This document shows positions 51,888-62,043 of a DNA stretch of 64,000 bases, in pieces. Positions within the stretch are counted from its first letter, which is position 1, and the number at the start of each line of letters is the position of its first letter. The translations under genes were made by a program, and so were the position numbers. The DNA is from Sphingobacterium sp. UBA4616 (GTDB taxonomy: Bacteria > Bacteroidota > Bacteroidia > Sphingobacteriales > Sphingobacteriaceae), in contig DGIS01000004.1 in the NCBI GenBank assembly GCA_002386525.1, positions 107,492-171,491 on the forward strand, in the 5' to 3' direction. The notes under the pieces were generated by a model. It was given only the letters and a program-made list of their open reading frames with translations. It was not told where the DNA came from and made no database searches.

Positions 51888-54800
51888 ATGAATAGTAAAA
51901 CCGTTAAATTTTATCTCAACCGAATGCAATTTAATAAAAAAAAATTGATCGGACCGACCCAATTATGTCGGGTAAGATCCCAGAAAATACCAATTTCTAT
52001 GAAATTGTCATTAGCAATTCCTCTCTTATTCGCAGCCAATTTTCAGCTGCATGCATTTTCTTTTGGACAGACCGTCAATCTGAAGCGGAACAATGTGAAA
52101 GTGAGTGCTGTCTTGAAAGAACTGCAGAAGCAAAGCGGATACAATATTTTTTACAACGAATCGCTGATCGCAAAAGACGACCGTATCAGCGTGAGCTACC
52201 ACAATATCTCTTTTGAAGAAGCCTTGAAAGATCTATTGGCCCAGTTGAAGTTATCGTATGTCAAAGCGGATAAAAATATTGTCTTGAATAAACAAGTGGA
52301 TCAGTCCGTTCGCCAGGTATCGGCTACGAAGGCTCCCCAACTGTACCCGGTCAAAGGATTTGTCAAAGACGATCAGGGCCGACCGTTGGACAATGTTACT
52401 ATCAGTGAAAAAGGCAAAAAAGAGAAAGCACTCAGTCGCGAGGATGGCAGCTTTCAGATTCAGGTCAGCAGCCCAGATGCCATACTTCTATTTACGATGG
52501 TTGGCTATCAGCCGCTGGAAATAGCGCTTCCACAGCAGTCGACAATGCATGTGACCATGAAGCCGGCTATCAATGCAATGGAAGAAGTGGTCGTCGTGGG
52601 CTATGGTGTACAGAAAAAAGCTAACCTGACGGGGGCCGTGTCGCAAGTTAATGCGGATGATATCGCACTACGTCCAAGTGCGAATATTGCAGGTACGCTC
52701 CAGGGACTTATGCCGGGCTTAAATATCCAGCTCAACAATGGCGATCCATCCAAGACACCAGACATCAATGTGCGGGGATTCAATTCCATTAATGAGGGCG
52801 GCCCGCTGGTATTGATCGATGGGATCGAAGGGAATATCACACGGGTCAACCCCAATGATATTGAAAGTGTTTCTGTCCTGAAAGATGCCGCTTCGGCGGC
52901 CATTTATGGAGCCCGTGGTGCTTTTGGAGTCATCTTGGTCACCACCAAAAAAGGAAAGGCAGGAACAGTTAAGGTCGATTATGTCAATAATTTTGCCTGG
53001 ACTACACCCGCCTCCCGTACCGATTATATTTCCGATCCCTATGTTTATGGGAAAACAGTAGATGCCGCACTGTACGGTTATAACGGCAGTTCCTATACAC
53101 GTTACAATCCAATGGACTGGGAAGCAATCAAAATGGTGGCTGCAGGTGAGATTGCGCCCTTTCATGAGAAGCAGGCAGACGGAACCTATAAATTTTTCTA
53201 TAAAACCAATTGGTGGGATTACTTATTTAAAAAATATCAGCCCTCCAACTTCCATAATATCGCCATTTCAGGTGGCAGTGAAAAGTTGAAAGCCTATCTC
53301 TCCGGACGTGTATTCAAACGGGAGACGATCAATAATATCAATGACGATGCGAATATGGACCGCCAGAATATGAAATCCAATTTGGTATTCACACCCAACA
53401 GCTGGCTGGAAATTTCGAACAATACACAGTTTATCAGCGAAAAGGACAAAGAATATGGGGGGTACAGCAATGGTCTGGGGGGACTTTGGAGTACGACGAC
53501 CTGGTATAATCTGATGCCTTTTTACCCCAATTTTGTTGATGGGATTCCAACGGATATTGGTGTAGGTACTGGTGGTCAGGGAGCGAATGCAGGACTGGAG
53601 TCGGGAAAGAGCTGGGAGCTGCGCAATAGTGAAGAATTTACCAATACATTCCGTGTCCTGCTCAAGCCATTGAAAGGTCTACAGGTAAATTTTGATTATA
53701 GCAACCGTATCGAAAACTTTTCACGGAGCACACGCCTCAACCCCTTCAGTTACTATTCGGGCAACAAACTCAATTATACGACAGCAGGGCTCAACCGTCT
53801 GACAGAATACCGCTGGAAAGACAAGTATAACGCGATGAACCTGTTTGCGACCTACGAAAAAAATGTGGCGCAAAAACATCAGTTCAAATTATTGGTGGGC
53901 TACAATCAGGAATCCTTTGACCGCGACCGTATCGCTGGTGCCATGGACGACCTGCTAATCGAAGATCTATCCAACCTGGCGCTGGGGACTTCCATGTATA
54001 GCCTGAGCGGAACAGCAGAAAATTGGGCTATTCAAGGTGTATTTGGCCGTTTTAATTATGCTTACGACAATAAATACCTGCTGGAAATAAATTCGCGGTA
54101 TGATGGTTCGTCACGCTTTCCAAGCGGGAGCCGATGGGGATTTTTTCCCTCCGTTTCATTAGGCTGGCAGCTGGATCGTGAGCACTTTTGGGAATCGATC
54201 AAAGGCAGTATACCTACCTTAAAACTCAGAGCTTCTTATGGCAAACTCGGCAACCAGACTGTAGGTGTCAATACCTTTAAAGAATTGATGACAGTGCAGC
54301 AGTTGGCTTGGCTAAATGGGGGCTCCCGTCTTATCGGGGCGAGTACACCAGCACCGTTGCCGAACGTTGTCACCTGGGAACGCACCAAAAGCATTGACTT
54401 CGGTGTTGATCTTGGACTGATCCAGAATAAGTTAAATGTTAATTTTGACTGGTATCAGAAGGATGTTGAAGGAATGTATCTTCCGGGGCAGCCCCTTCCA
54501 GCGGTATTTGGAGCTAATGAACCGCGTGAAAACTATGCTGCTTTGCGCAATAAAGGTTTTGAAGTGGGGGTAAGCTACCAGGACAAGTTTGACCTTGCCG
54601 GCTCACCCTTCCGTTTCCACATCGCCGTGAATACCACCAATTTTAAAGGGATCGTTACGAAATATAATAATCCACAGGGCTTGTTGAGCTCCTATTACGA
54701 AGGACAGGTGCTGGGGCAGATCTGGGGATACCATATCGACGGACAGTTTCAGTCCGATGCGGAGGCATTGAGCTACCAGAATAGTTTCCAGGATCCACAA

Positions 54801-55541
54801 TTGTCCCTCTCCAAAGTATATAATGATATTCTGAGTGTATCGCAAAATAGTGAGTGGAATATGTTGCGCGGCGGCGATGTGAAATACGTGGATCTCAATG
54901 GTGATGGACGTATCGACAAAGGTGACAACACGCTTGCCAACCACGGTGATATTAAACCCATTGGTAACGCCATGCCGAAATTTCCATTTGGTATCAATAT
55001 GAGTGCTTCCTGGAATAATTTTGATCTCTCGACAGCCTTTGCTGGTGTTGCCAAACAGGACTGGTACCCGACCGGGGATTTATACTGGGGATCCTATCAG
55101 CGGCCTTATCTTTCCTTTGTACGTAAAGACCTGGTGGATAATGCCTGGACACCGGACAATAAGGGAAACAGGTATCCGCAGATCTATCGGGGATACTCCT
55201 CCTTGCAGAGCGGAAGGTCACTGTACGAATTGAACGATTATTATCTGACCAACGTCGGGTTTCTGCGGATGAAAAATTTTACGTTGGGTTATACCTTGCC
55301 ACAGCAATGGACACGGCGGTATAAAGTTGAAAAACTACGGTTTTATTTCAGCGGCGAGAATCTGTTTACCTTGAACTTTGGCAATCTGACGAAGTATATA
55401 GATCCCGAACAGGCAGGTGCAATGATCAATTATAATTCGCCTGCGAGTGCCAATGATCCTGCAGATTCCTCGGAGCGGGGCCTGCTACGTGACTATCCCA
55501 TGGGTAAAACCTATTCTTTTGGTTTAATGCTTACGCTTTAA
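51888..55541 (+). CDS. SusC/RagA-type TonB-dependent receptor with STN domain
   Basis: This 1217-aa protein has a long N-region with signal peptide (AIPLLFAANFQLHAFSFGQ) and an STN domain (KVSAVLKELQKQSGYNIFY). A carboxypeptidase-like regulatory domain (VKGFVKDDQGRPLDNVTI), a TonB plug (EVVVVGYGVQKKANLTGAV; DIESVSVLKDAASAAIYG) and a large barrel ending YSFGLMLTL follow. It is the transporter of a glycan-type utilisation locus, paired with the SusD protein encoded 15 bp downstream. The STN domain couples it to the upstream FecR/ECF pair. Base composition here is clearly richer in GC than in the lanthipeptide block. Confidence 0.93.
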   Translation: MNSKTVKFYLNRMQFNKKKLIGPTQLCRVRSQKIPISMKLSLAIPLLFAANFQLHAFSFGQTVNLKRNNVKVSAVLKELQKQSGYNIFYNESLIAKDDRISVSYHNISFEEALKDLLAQLKLSYVKADKNIVLNKQVDQSVRQVSATKAPQLYPVKGFVKDDQGRPLDNVTISEKGKKEKALSREDGSFQIQVSSPDAILLFTMVGYQPLEIALPQQSTMHVTMKPAINAMEEVVVVGYGVQKKANLTGAVSQVNADDIALRPSANIAGTLQGLMPGLNIQLNNGDPSKTPDINVRGFNSINEGGPLVLIDGIEGNITRVNPNDIESVSVLKDAASAAIYGARGAFGVILVTTKKGKAGTVKVDYVNNFAWTTPASRTDYISDPYVYGKTVDAALYGYNGSSYTRYNPMDWEAIKMVAAGEIAPFHEKQADGTYKFFYKTNWWDYLFKKYQPSNFHNIAISGGSEKLKAYLSGRVFKRETINNINDDANMDRQNMKSNLVFTPNSWLEISNNTQFISEKDKEYGGYSNGLGGLWSTTTWYNLMPFYPNFVDGIPTDIGVGTGGQGANAGLESGKSWELRNSEEFTNTFRVLLKPLKGLQVNFDYSNRIENFSRSTRLNPFSYYSGNKLNYTTAGLNRLTEYRWKDKYNAMNLFATYEKNVAQKHQFKLLVGYNQESFDRDRIAGAMDDLLIEDLSNLALGTSMYSLSGTAENWAIQGVFGRFNYAYDNKYLLEINSRYDGSSRFPSGSRWGFFPSVSLGWQLDREHFWESIKGSIPTLKLRASYGKLGNQTVGVNTFKELMTVQQLAWLNGGSRLIGASTPAPLPNVVTWERTKSIDFGVDLGLIQNKLNVNFDWYQKDVEGMYLPGQPLPAVFGANEPRENYAALRNKGFEVGVSYQDKFDLAGSPFRFHIAVNTTNFKGIVTKYNNPQGLLSSYYEGQVLGQIWGYHIDGQFQSDAEALSYQNSFQDPQLSLSKVYNDILSVSQNSEWNMLRGGDVKYVDLNGDGRIDKGDNTLANHGDIKPIGNAMPKFPFGINMSASWNNFDLSTAFAGVAKQDWYPTGDLYWGSYQRPYLSFVRKDLVDNAWTPDNKGNRYPQIYRGYSSLQSGRSLYELNDYYLTNVGFLRMKNFTLGYTLPQQWTRRYKVEKLRFYFSGENLFTLNFGNLTKYIDPEQAGAMINYNSPASANDPADSSERGLLRDYPMGKTYSFGLMLTL

Positions 55542-55555
55542 TACTTGACAACGCA

Positions 55556-57343
55556 ATGATAATGAAACTTACAACAAACAGCTATAAACTACTCGGTCTG
55601 TTGATCTTACTATCGCTGGCAGCTTGTCAGAAAGATTATTTGGACCGTCCTTCGGAAGACCAGGTAGAAGCACCCTATTTTTTCAATACAGCAAAGGATC
55701 TAGAGGTTGCCACCAATGATTTTTACACCTTTCTGCCCAATGAATCCTGGTATACAAACGATGGTAGTTCGGACAATATGATCCCCCTTACGGTTGCCGA
55801 TCGGATTAAGGGCAATCGAACTGTCCCTGTGGGAAGCGGTTCGGGAGGTTGGTCCTGGAGCCAGTTGCGCAAGATCAATTATTTTCTGGCCAACTACCAT
55901 AAAGTGCCCGACGCCGCAGCACAAAAGAAATACGGCGGCATAGCCCGTTTTTTTAGAGCGCATTTTTATTACGATAAGGTAAAAACTTTCGGTGACGTGC
56001 CCTGGTATGGAAAGGTGCTGAGCGCCAAAGATGAAGATCTTTTCAAAGCGAGGGACTCACGGCAGCTGGTGATGGATTCCATTATGGCTGATCTGGACTA
56101 TGCTATTGCAAATATCCCAGCGGAAAAACAGCTTAATTTGATCACCAAATACACGGCACTGCTGCTGAAAGCGAGGGTAGCACTCTTTGAAGGGACATTT
56201 AGAAAATACCATCAGATCGCAGGACATGAAAAGTTCCTGAATGAGGCTGTTAGTGCATCGGCCGAACTGATGAATGCTGGGGTATATACCTTATATAGCC
56301 AGGGCGGGGCGGATCAAGCCTATCGGAATCTGTTCGCCCGCAATAATCAAGATCAGGTGGAGACTATCCTTGCCATTGATTTTGAATTGGGTATGCGTGT
56401 GCATGGCCTTGGCTATTCCTTTACCTCAGCGACTTCGGGAGCCTATGGTATCGCCAAAGATATGATCAATAGCTATCTGATGAAGGATGGAAGCCGCTTT
56501 ACCGATAGATCAGGTTACAAGACCATGGAATTCTATCAGGAAATGCAGAATAGAGATCCAAGGCTTACACAGACAACGGCGGGGCCTGAGTTCCGTGCCA
56601 ATGGCGAGACAGCCAATGAGCCTGTCAACTTGACGATCACCACGACAGGCTACCGTCTGATCAAGGCCTTGCCTGATAAATTGCAATGGGGCGTATCGGC
56701 CTCCTATTTTGATGTCATCTTATTCCGTTATGCAGAGGCACTGCTGATCAATGCCGAAGCAAAAGCCGAACTTGGGACGATCAGCCAAAGCGACCTTGAC
56801 CTGACAGTCAATAAGCTGCGTAGCCGGGTGGGAATGCCGATGCTATCCCTCGCTGAAGCGAATGCCAATCCTGATCCTTACTTGCTGGCCATGTATCCGA
56901 ACATCGACGGAGGCGCATTTAAGGGAGTACTTTTGGAAATCAGGCGCGAAAGAAGGATCGAGTTGTTCAACGAAGGACAGCGCTGGGACGACTTAATGCG
57001 TTGGAAATCCGGATCAAAACTCAATCAGCCTATTGTCGGCGTTTACTTTTCTGGTGTCGGCGCGTATGATTTTACCGGCGATGGCAAGGCGGATGTGTAT
57101 GTCCATACAGGCAACACATCGGGGGCACCGGGTACCGTAACCACATTGATCAATATCAATCAGCGGACACTTTGGGATCCGGTTTCAAACACACAGAATG
57201 CCAATAAAGGGTCATTGGATCCATTTTATCAACGGGGTAAGTTTGATGAAAAACGTGATTACTATGCACCGATCCCCATCGAAGATATCAAGTTAAACCC
57301 AAATCTGAAACAAAATCCTGAATGGGAGAAATTATACAGATAA
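55556..57343 (+). CDS. SusD/RagB-family lipoprotein
   Basis: The 595-aa frame begins MIMKLTTNSYKLLGLLILLS; ATG 55562 is an equally good start. The lipobox is LSLAAC. It shows SusD landmarks: DYLDRPSEDQVEAPYFF, KYGGIARFFRAHFYYDKVKTFGD and the C-terminal LEIRRERRIELFNEGQRWDDL. It is somewhat longer than the SusD at 22872. It captures substrate at the cell surface with the SusC protein. The isomerase-like gene starts 1 bp after its stop. Confidence 0.93.
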   Translation: MIMKLTTNSYKLLGLLILLSLAACQKDYLDRPSEDQVEAPYFFNTAKDLEVATNDFYTFLPNESWYTNDGSSDNMIPLTVADRIKGNRTVPVGSGSGGWSWSQLRKINYFLANYHKVPDAAAQKKYGGIARFFRAHFYYDKVKTFGDVPWYGKVLSAKDEDLFKARDSRQLVMDSIMADLDYAIANIPAEKQLNLITKYTALLLKARVALFEGTFRKYHQIAGHEKFLNEAVSASAELMNAGVYTLYSQGGADQAYRNLFARNNQDQVETILAIDFELGMRVHGLGYSFTSATSGAYGIAKDMINSYLMKDGSRFTDRSGYKTMEFYQEMQNRDPRLTQTTAGPEFRANGETANEPVNLTITTTGYRLIKALPDKLQWGVSASYFDVILFRYAEALLINAEAKAELGTISQSDLDLTVNKLRSRVGMPMLSLAEANANPDPYLLAMYPNIDGGAFKGVLLEIRRERRIELFNEGQRWDDLMRWKSGSKLNQPIVGVYFSGVGAYDFTGDGKADVYVHTGNTSGAPGTVTTLININQRTLWDPVSNTQNANKGSLDPFYQRGKFDEKRDYYAPIPIEDIKLNPNLKQNPEWEKLYR

Positions 57344-57344
57344 C

Positions 57345-58271
57345 ATGAAACAGCTTTTTTTTATTGCGATCCTCTGTTATCTATTGATCCCCGGATATGC
57401 CTACTGCCAGAAAAAGGATCGGCCTGATTATGCCGTTGGCTACTCGCTTGATATCCGGAAAGTAACATTGGAAAAGCTAAAGGCAGATAAGGCAATTGGT
57501 ATGGATTATATTGAAATTGCGGGTCTCGGAAGCTTTGTCAATGCAGACCTCAGTTTAAACATTCCACAGGATGAATGGTTGCTTAAATGCGATTCGCTGG
57601 CCATTGTGCTGAAAAAAGCAGAGGTAAAGGTATGGTCTATCCATATGCCCTTTTCCGCCAAAATAGATATCTCTACGCTGGACGAACAGCAGCGGCAGCA
57701 GGTGATCCGTATGCATTTGCAGCTGCTGGAAGGCCTTTACCGTCTTCATCCGAAGGTAATTCTGTTTCATCCTTCCTATTACCTCGAGCCCAACATAAGG
57801 GAGGCCCGCAAGGATCAGCTGGTGCGTTCTGTAAACGAGTTGTACAGCGCGGTGTCTGGGGCGGGGCGGCAGCTCGTCATCGAAAATATGCTCGGGCCCT
57901 CGCTGACGGTAGGGGAGCGGGAACGACCCCTACTGCGGAACGTGGAAGAATGTCAGGAACTTTTCGCCCGCTTTCCTCATCAGGTCGGCATTGCAGTGGA
58001 TATGAACCATATTGCACATCCCGAGCGGCTGCTTTTGGCTTTTGGACCACGCGTCAAGACGCTGCATGTCGCGGATGGGGATGGAACGAAGGAAAGTCAC
58101 TACCTGCCTTGTAATGGTAAAGGGCAGAATGACTGGAATACCATATTGGCCGCACTGGAAAAAATTAAATATAAAGGTGTATTCATGTTTGAGTGTCATT
58201 ATGAAACCACAGCCCAGCTGATTGAATGTTACCGTCAGCTGCATCAGAATTATAGCAACACAAAACAATAA
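57345..58271 (+). CDS. Secreted sugar phosphate isomerase/epimerase-like TIM-barrel protein
   Basis: This 308-aa protein has a signal peptide (ending AYCQ). A xylose-isomerase-like (AP endonuclease 2 family) barrel follows, with VKVWSIHMPF, KVILFHPSYY, LVIENMLGP, VGIAVDMNHIAH, KTLHVADGDG and FMFECHYE. The His, Glu and Asp residues at strand ends are typical metal ligands of this fold. The actual reaction cannot be inferred; secreted members occur in Bacteroidota carbohydrate loci. It starts 1 bp after the SusD-like gene. Confidence 0.82.
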   Translation: MKQLFFIAILCYLLIPGYAYCQKKDRPDYAVGYSLDIRKVTLEKLKADKAIGMDYIEIAGLGSFVNADLSLNIPQDEWLLKCDSLAIVLKKAEVKVWSIHMPFSAKIDISTLDEQQRQQVIRMHLQLLEGLYRLHPKVILFHPSYYLEPNIREARKDQLVRSVNELYSAVSGAGRQLVIENMLGPSLTVGERERPLLRNVEECQELFARFPHQVGIAVDMNHIAHPERLLLAFGPRVKTLHVADGDGTKESHYLPCNGKGQNDWNTILAALEKIKYKGVFMFECHYETTAQLIECYRQLHQNYSNTKQ

Positions 58272-58296
58272 GTAGGTTCAAAAAATATTGATTATA

Positions 58297-59994
58297 ATGA
58301 AAAAATCGTTATATATTTTTATAGTTCTTTTATTTGCCTTAGGCATACAGAGCTGTAAAAAAGATGAAATCGAAAGTGAGCAGCGGCTCCTGGTCGATCG
58401 GGATTATATGGAAGTCGGCAGTAGGGCCGATTCCTATCAGTTGGACATCTTGGCGAATGCAACGATTACCGTAAGTAGCGACAAAGACTGGATCAAACTG
58501 GATAGTACGGTGTATCCCAAAGGGAAAAATAAAATTCGGTTTTCTGTTTCTAAGAATTCGGAAGACGAACGTTCGGCGACTTTGCTGCTCAGGCTGAACG
58601 ATAATCTATCGCAGGAGATCTTGGTCTTGCAAGAATCCGGAAAAGTGCCCGTTTTTTATGTGAGTCCCGCAGGTAAGGGAGATGGCAGTTCGTGGAGTAG
58701 CGCGACAGATCTCGACCAGGCGCTCGAAAAAGCAACGACAGGTAGTACCCTGTTCCTGACCGAGGGAACCTATGTTCCAACGAGGACCATCCGCAATGGC
58801 GATGTGAATGAGGAATCCGATAAAACCATAGAGATCGCAAAGAATGTCAGCCTGATCGGCGGATACGCGTCCAATGCCAAACCTGGAGATCAGCCCAATC
58901 CGGCCTTGTATAAAACCATCTTTCAGGGGAAGCTTTCCAGTGGAAAATCGGTGTTTCACACAGTCACAGTGACGGCGACTCCGGATCCTGAAAATCAGGT
59001 TATGCTGGAAAATATCAGCATCAAAGGGGGAAATGCCACCGACCGTAGTGCCAGTACAACGATCGACAATGTCAAATTCAGCCGTGGCCAAGGCGGCGGT
59101 ATGTTGATTGGCATGGCTAGGGTCCTGCTCAAAAATGTGGATGTGGTTGACAACAAAGCGACCGCAGATAAGGGAACTGCAGGTTTTGCTGCCGGCATCT
59201 ATGCTTTTTCAGGTGCCCAGCTCAGGTTGGAAAACTGCCGCATCAACAATAATAACAACAGCGGAAATAACGGTGGCGGACTATGGATTGCCGATGGGTC
59301 GCTGGTCGCCTACGATAGCCAGTTTAATCACAATAGTGCCAAAGGCACCGCAGGGGGCGTACACGCCTATCCCAATGCAGCTATTACACTCTATAATTGT
59401 GAGGTTGTCGGCAATTCAAATACGTCTTATGGAGCAGGTGTTTATCTGCGTGAAAAATCAAAAGGCATATTTGTTAACTGCTTACTGGCTGAAAATTCGA
59501 GCACATCAGCCAATGGCGGCGGCGGACTGATGCTGTATGATAACTGTGAGGCAGACGTGATCAGTACATCCATTACCAAGAATACCGTTGTTGGTCCCGG
59601 AGGTGGGGTCTATCGCCGCAACAATGTTAACAACCTGACCTTGATCAATTCGATCGTATCAGGCAATACCCAGGCGGGAAGTTCTACCGATTTGGATGCC
59701 TATTCAGATAACATTGCTGTCGTTCCACGGATACAACACTCGGTTGCTGCGAAAGCGGTGTATGGTGCTGATGGAAGCATTATTCCAAAGGTAAGCTTTG
59801 AACCTGCGGCCATGCTGAATTCCGATTACCTGCCCATCGGTGCCGAAAATCCGTCCATGAGCTATGGTTTAAGCTCAACGGGCTTGCTGGAGCTTGCTAA
59901 GAAATATAAGCCGGTATTAGACGATAGCCGCATGCAACAAGATATCAATAATAACCCCCGCTCTTCCAGCTGGATGGGTGCAAAAGTGAAATAA
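58297..59994 (+). CDS. Lipoprotein with BACON-like domain and right-handed beta-helix
   Basis: I start at ATG 58297 (MKKSLYIFIVLLFALGIQSC), giving 565 aa; the TTG at 58288 is less likely. After the lipobox comes a BACON-like Ig domain (~35-115; ITVSSDKDWIKLDS), often a glycan- or mucin-surface spacer. A parallel beta-helix of pectate-lyase/polymorphic-repeat style (~120-520) follows, with recurrent VDVVDNKAT, LENCRINNNNNSGNNGGGLW and FVNCLLAENSS units. The beta-helix could be a polysaccharide lyase, hydrolase or binding surface. No certain catalytic triad is seen. Confidence 0.8.
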   Translation: MKKSLYIFIVLLFALGIQSCKKDEIESEQRLLVDRDYMEVGSRADSYQLDILANATITVSSDKDWIKLDSTVYPKGKNKIRFSVSKNSEDERSATLLLRLNDNLSQEILVLQESGKVPVFYVSPAGKGDGSSWSSATDLDQALEKATTGSTLFLTEGTYVPTRTIRNGDVNEESDKTIEIAKNVSLIGGYASNAKPGDQPNPALYKTIFQGKLSSGKSVFHTVTVTATPDPENQVMLENISIKGGNATDRSASTTIDNVKFSRGQGGGMLIGMARVLLKNVDVVDNKATADKGTAGFAAGIYAFSGAQLRLENCRINNNNNSGNNGGGLWIADGSLVAYDSQFNHNSAKGTAGGVHAYPNAAITLYNCEVVGNSNTSYGAGVYLREKSKGIFVNCLLAENSSTSANGGGGLMLYDNCEADVISTSITKNTVVGPGGGVYRRNNVNNLTLINSIVSGNTQAGSSTDLDAYSDNIAVVPRIQHSVAAKAVYGADGSIIPKVSFEPAAMLNSDYLPIGAENPSMSYGLSSTGLLELAKKYKPVLDDSRMQQDINNNPRSSSWMGAKVK

Positions 59995-59995
59995 G

Positions 59996-61144
59996 ATGAA
60001 ACAATTAAGCTGTCTATTTATCCTTATCCTTCTTTTATTGGGCAACAGCTGGGCTGCTGAGCATAAAAACGTCTTGCTGTTATTGGGTTCAGCCGATCCT
60101 GAGGTATTGGCCCGGCGGGTTGATGTTGCTGCGCAGCTCTACCGTATCCGGCCGATGGATGCTATTGTGGTGTCTGGCGGCTGTGGTGCACACGGTTCCA
60201 AGATTTGTGAAGCTTCGTCCATGGCGCTGCAATTGGTCAGTAAAGGAGTGCCTGCGGCATTGATCTTCAAGGAGGAAAACTCCAAAACCACGGTGCAAAA
60301 TTATATTTTTAGCAGGCGGCTCAAAAATAACGCTGGTGAACGAATTATCCAGCCTGGAGATACAGTGTATGTCGTTTCGAACCACTGGCATGCGATCGCT
60401 GTTGCCGCCCGCCTGGAAAAATACGATGGGGTGAAAGCGAAGTTTTTTATTGAAGGTGCCATACAGCCCAAAAAGGAAGACCGTCTTGATTATGGCGGAA
60501 TATTTAACGCTTACGATGACAATCATCTTTTTACGTTAAAAGGCACCTGGCTGACACCTGAAGCGGTATGGACAAAAAAAGACAGTACCTATTATCTCAC
60601 GCAAGATATGGTCTACACAACGGATGCAGGTAACAGCAGTTATAACTTCAGTCCCGTCGAGAAGCTGTTTCCTTTTCTAAAAGGTAGTTCAGAGTTTAAT
60701 ACGCCAGTATATATTGATGACCCGGCTGCATGGTATGTCCTCTTTGACGGCTATTGTCGTAAAGTTTCAAAAAAAGATTACAAGGTACTGGAAGAACAGC
60801 CTATTCAGGAATGGCTGCCGTTGCCAGAAACATTGAACTGGAGCCAAATAAATACAGGGTATATCCGGGGAAAATCCCTGGTATTGATCGGAAAGGACAA
60901 GGTACTACTGGCGGAGCGAAAAGGGAAGGCCTTTCAGTATGTCCGGGCAACTGTGCCACAACACTATTTTGTCAACTGGCCGTACAGCTGGGGGGCGGGT
61001 AATGTCAGTGCGGCAAGATTGCTGCCAGGAGAAAATAAGGTCATCTTGTATCGCAATATGGAGTCGGCGGTATGTACTATTGAGCAGAAAACAATTGAAA
61101 AAGCGGTTCCATTAAAGTTAAAATGGATCGGCGAAATAAAGTAA
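59996..61144 (+). CDS. Secreted DUF218 (YdcF/SanA-like) protein with extra C-terminal domain
   Basis: This 382-aa protein has a signal peptide (ending SWAAEH). The DUF218 core (~25-180) has KNVLLLLGSADPEVLARRVD, AIVVSGGCGAHGS, CEASSMALQLVSKGVP, ENSKTTVQNYIFS and VYVVSNHWHAIAVAARL. Typical YdcF-like proteins stop soon after this. Here about 190 residues follow (VEKLFPFLKGSSEFNTPVY; YIRGKSLVLIGKDKVLL), a beta-rich region I do not recognise, possibly propeller-like. DUF218 proteins act on envelope polymers in a way not fully defined. It starts 1 bp after the beta-helix gene. Confidence 0.8.
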   Translation: MKQLSCLFILILLLLGNSWAAEHKNVLLLLGSADPEVLARRVDVAAQLYRIRPMDAIVVSGGCGAHGSKICEASSMALQLVSKGVPAALIFKEENSKTTVQNYIFSRRLKNNAGERIIQPGDTVYVVSNHWHAIAVAARLEKYDGVKAKFFIEGAIQPKKEDRLDYGGIFNAYDDNHLFTLKGTWLTPEAVWTKKDSTYYLTQDMVYTTDAGNSSYNFSPVEKLFPFLKGSSEFNTPVYIDDPAAWYVLFDGYCRKVSKKDYKVLEEQPIQEWLPLPETLNWSQINTGYIRGKSLVLIGKDKVLLAERKGKAFQYVRATVPQHYFVNWPYSWGAGNVSAARLLPGENKVILYRNMESAVCTIEQKTIEKAVPLKLKWIGEIK

Positions 61145-61151
61145 AAAACAG

Positions 61152-62024
61152 ATGAAAAGAAATTTTATATATAGCTTAATGCTGCTTTTTCTTGTTATTT
61201 CATGCAAGAAAAATGAGGGTGGCACGCAGCTGCCCTATGATTACAGTATTCCCCAGGAAGAGAACTTGGCGGAGATTATCAATAAGACCGTTTGGAATAC
61301 AAAAACTGTTGCGGATGGTGTTGTGTGGAAATATTACCAATTTCCGCGGATCTTTGATTCCAAACAATATATCAATGTATTTGAGATCGATCTGAAGAAA
61401 GGCATGCAGCTGGAAATTCCCTATGTCAAGACCGGATTTCTAAAAACAAGTGCTGCCGCTACGGCGAAGGGCGCTTTGGTTGCATTTAACGGCAGTTACT
61501 TTAATACCAGTACAGGCGGATCAACCGTGTTTTTCAAATACGATGGCCAGGTGGTCAACCAGACAGTAAATGGATTTAATAGCTACCGTGAAAATGGGGC
61601 ATTTACCTTTACCGGTCAGAGCTATCAGATTGTGCCAAAGCCGGCGGGAGGCTGGGGTGCGGTGAGCGCTACAGCTGCGCTGGCTGGCGGTCCGCTATTG
61701 ATGCAGAACGGTCAGGTGCTGGAGCAGTTGAACGTAGATTTTAATACCAGCAGACATCCCCGTACAGCAGTGGGGCTTACCAAGGAAAATAAACTGATTG
61801 TAGCTGTTATCGATGGCCGTTCGTCGCAGTCGCAAGGCCTGACGATACCCCAGCTGGGCGAGTTAATGGCTGCCTTGGGCTGCACTTCCGCGTTAAACTA
61901 TGATGGTGGCGGTTCCTCCACAGCCTGGGTGAAGGGCGAAGGAGTGGTTAACTATCCATCAGATAATGGAAAGTTTGACCATGAAGGTGAACGCGCTGTA
62001 GCCACGGTATTTACAGTGAAATAA
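61152..62024 (+). CDS. Phosphodiester glycosidase (NAGPA-like) lipoprotein
   Basis: This 290-aa protein has a lipobox (LFLVISC) and the phosphodiester-glycosidase fold shared with the human uncovering enzyme: VAFNGSYFNTSTGGSTVFFK, ALAGGPLLMQNG, SRHPRTAVGLT, VIDGRSSQSQGLTIPQLGEL and ALNYDGGGSSTAW. Family members cut the bond between a sugar and a phosphate in sugar-1-phosphodiesters. As the last gene of the locus, it points to a substrate with phosphodiester-linked sugar, such as a phosphorylated surface polymer. The catalytic assignment is by family similarity. Confidence 0.88.
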   Translation: MKRNFIYSLMLLFLVISCKKNEGGTQLPYDYSIPQEENLAEIINKTVWNTKTVADGVVWKYYQFPRIFDSKQYINVFEIDLKKGMQLEIPYVKTGFLKTSAAATAKGALVAFNGSYFNTSTGGSTVFFKYDGQVVNQTVNGFNSYRENGAFTFTGQSYQIVPKPAGGWGAVSATAALAGGPLLMQNGQVLEQLNVDFNTSRHPRTAVGLTKENKLIVAVIDGRSSQSQGLTIPQLGELMAALGCTSALNYDGGGSSTAWVKGEGVVNYPSDNGKFDHEGERAVATVFTVK

Positions 62025-62043
62025 ATTCGATACCTTTATACGT

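Noticed and set aside
57587..58114. 175-aa frame within the TIM-barrel gene
   Set aside because: It is an out-of-frame shadow of a gene with clear family motifs, in a GC-richer stretch where long chance frames are common.
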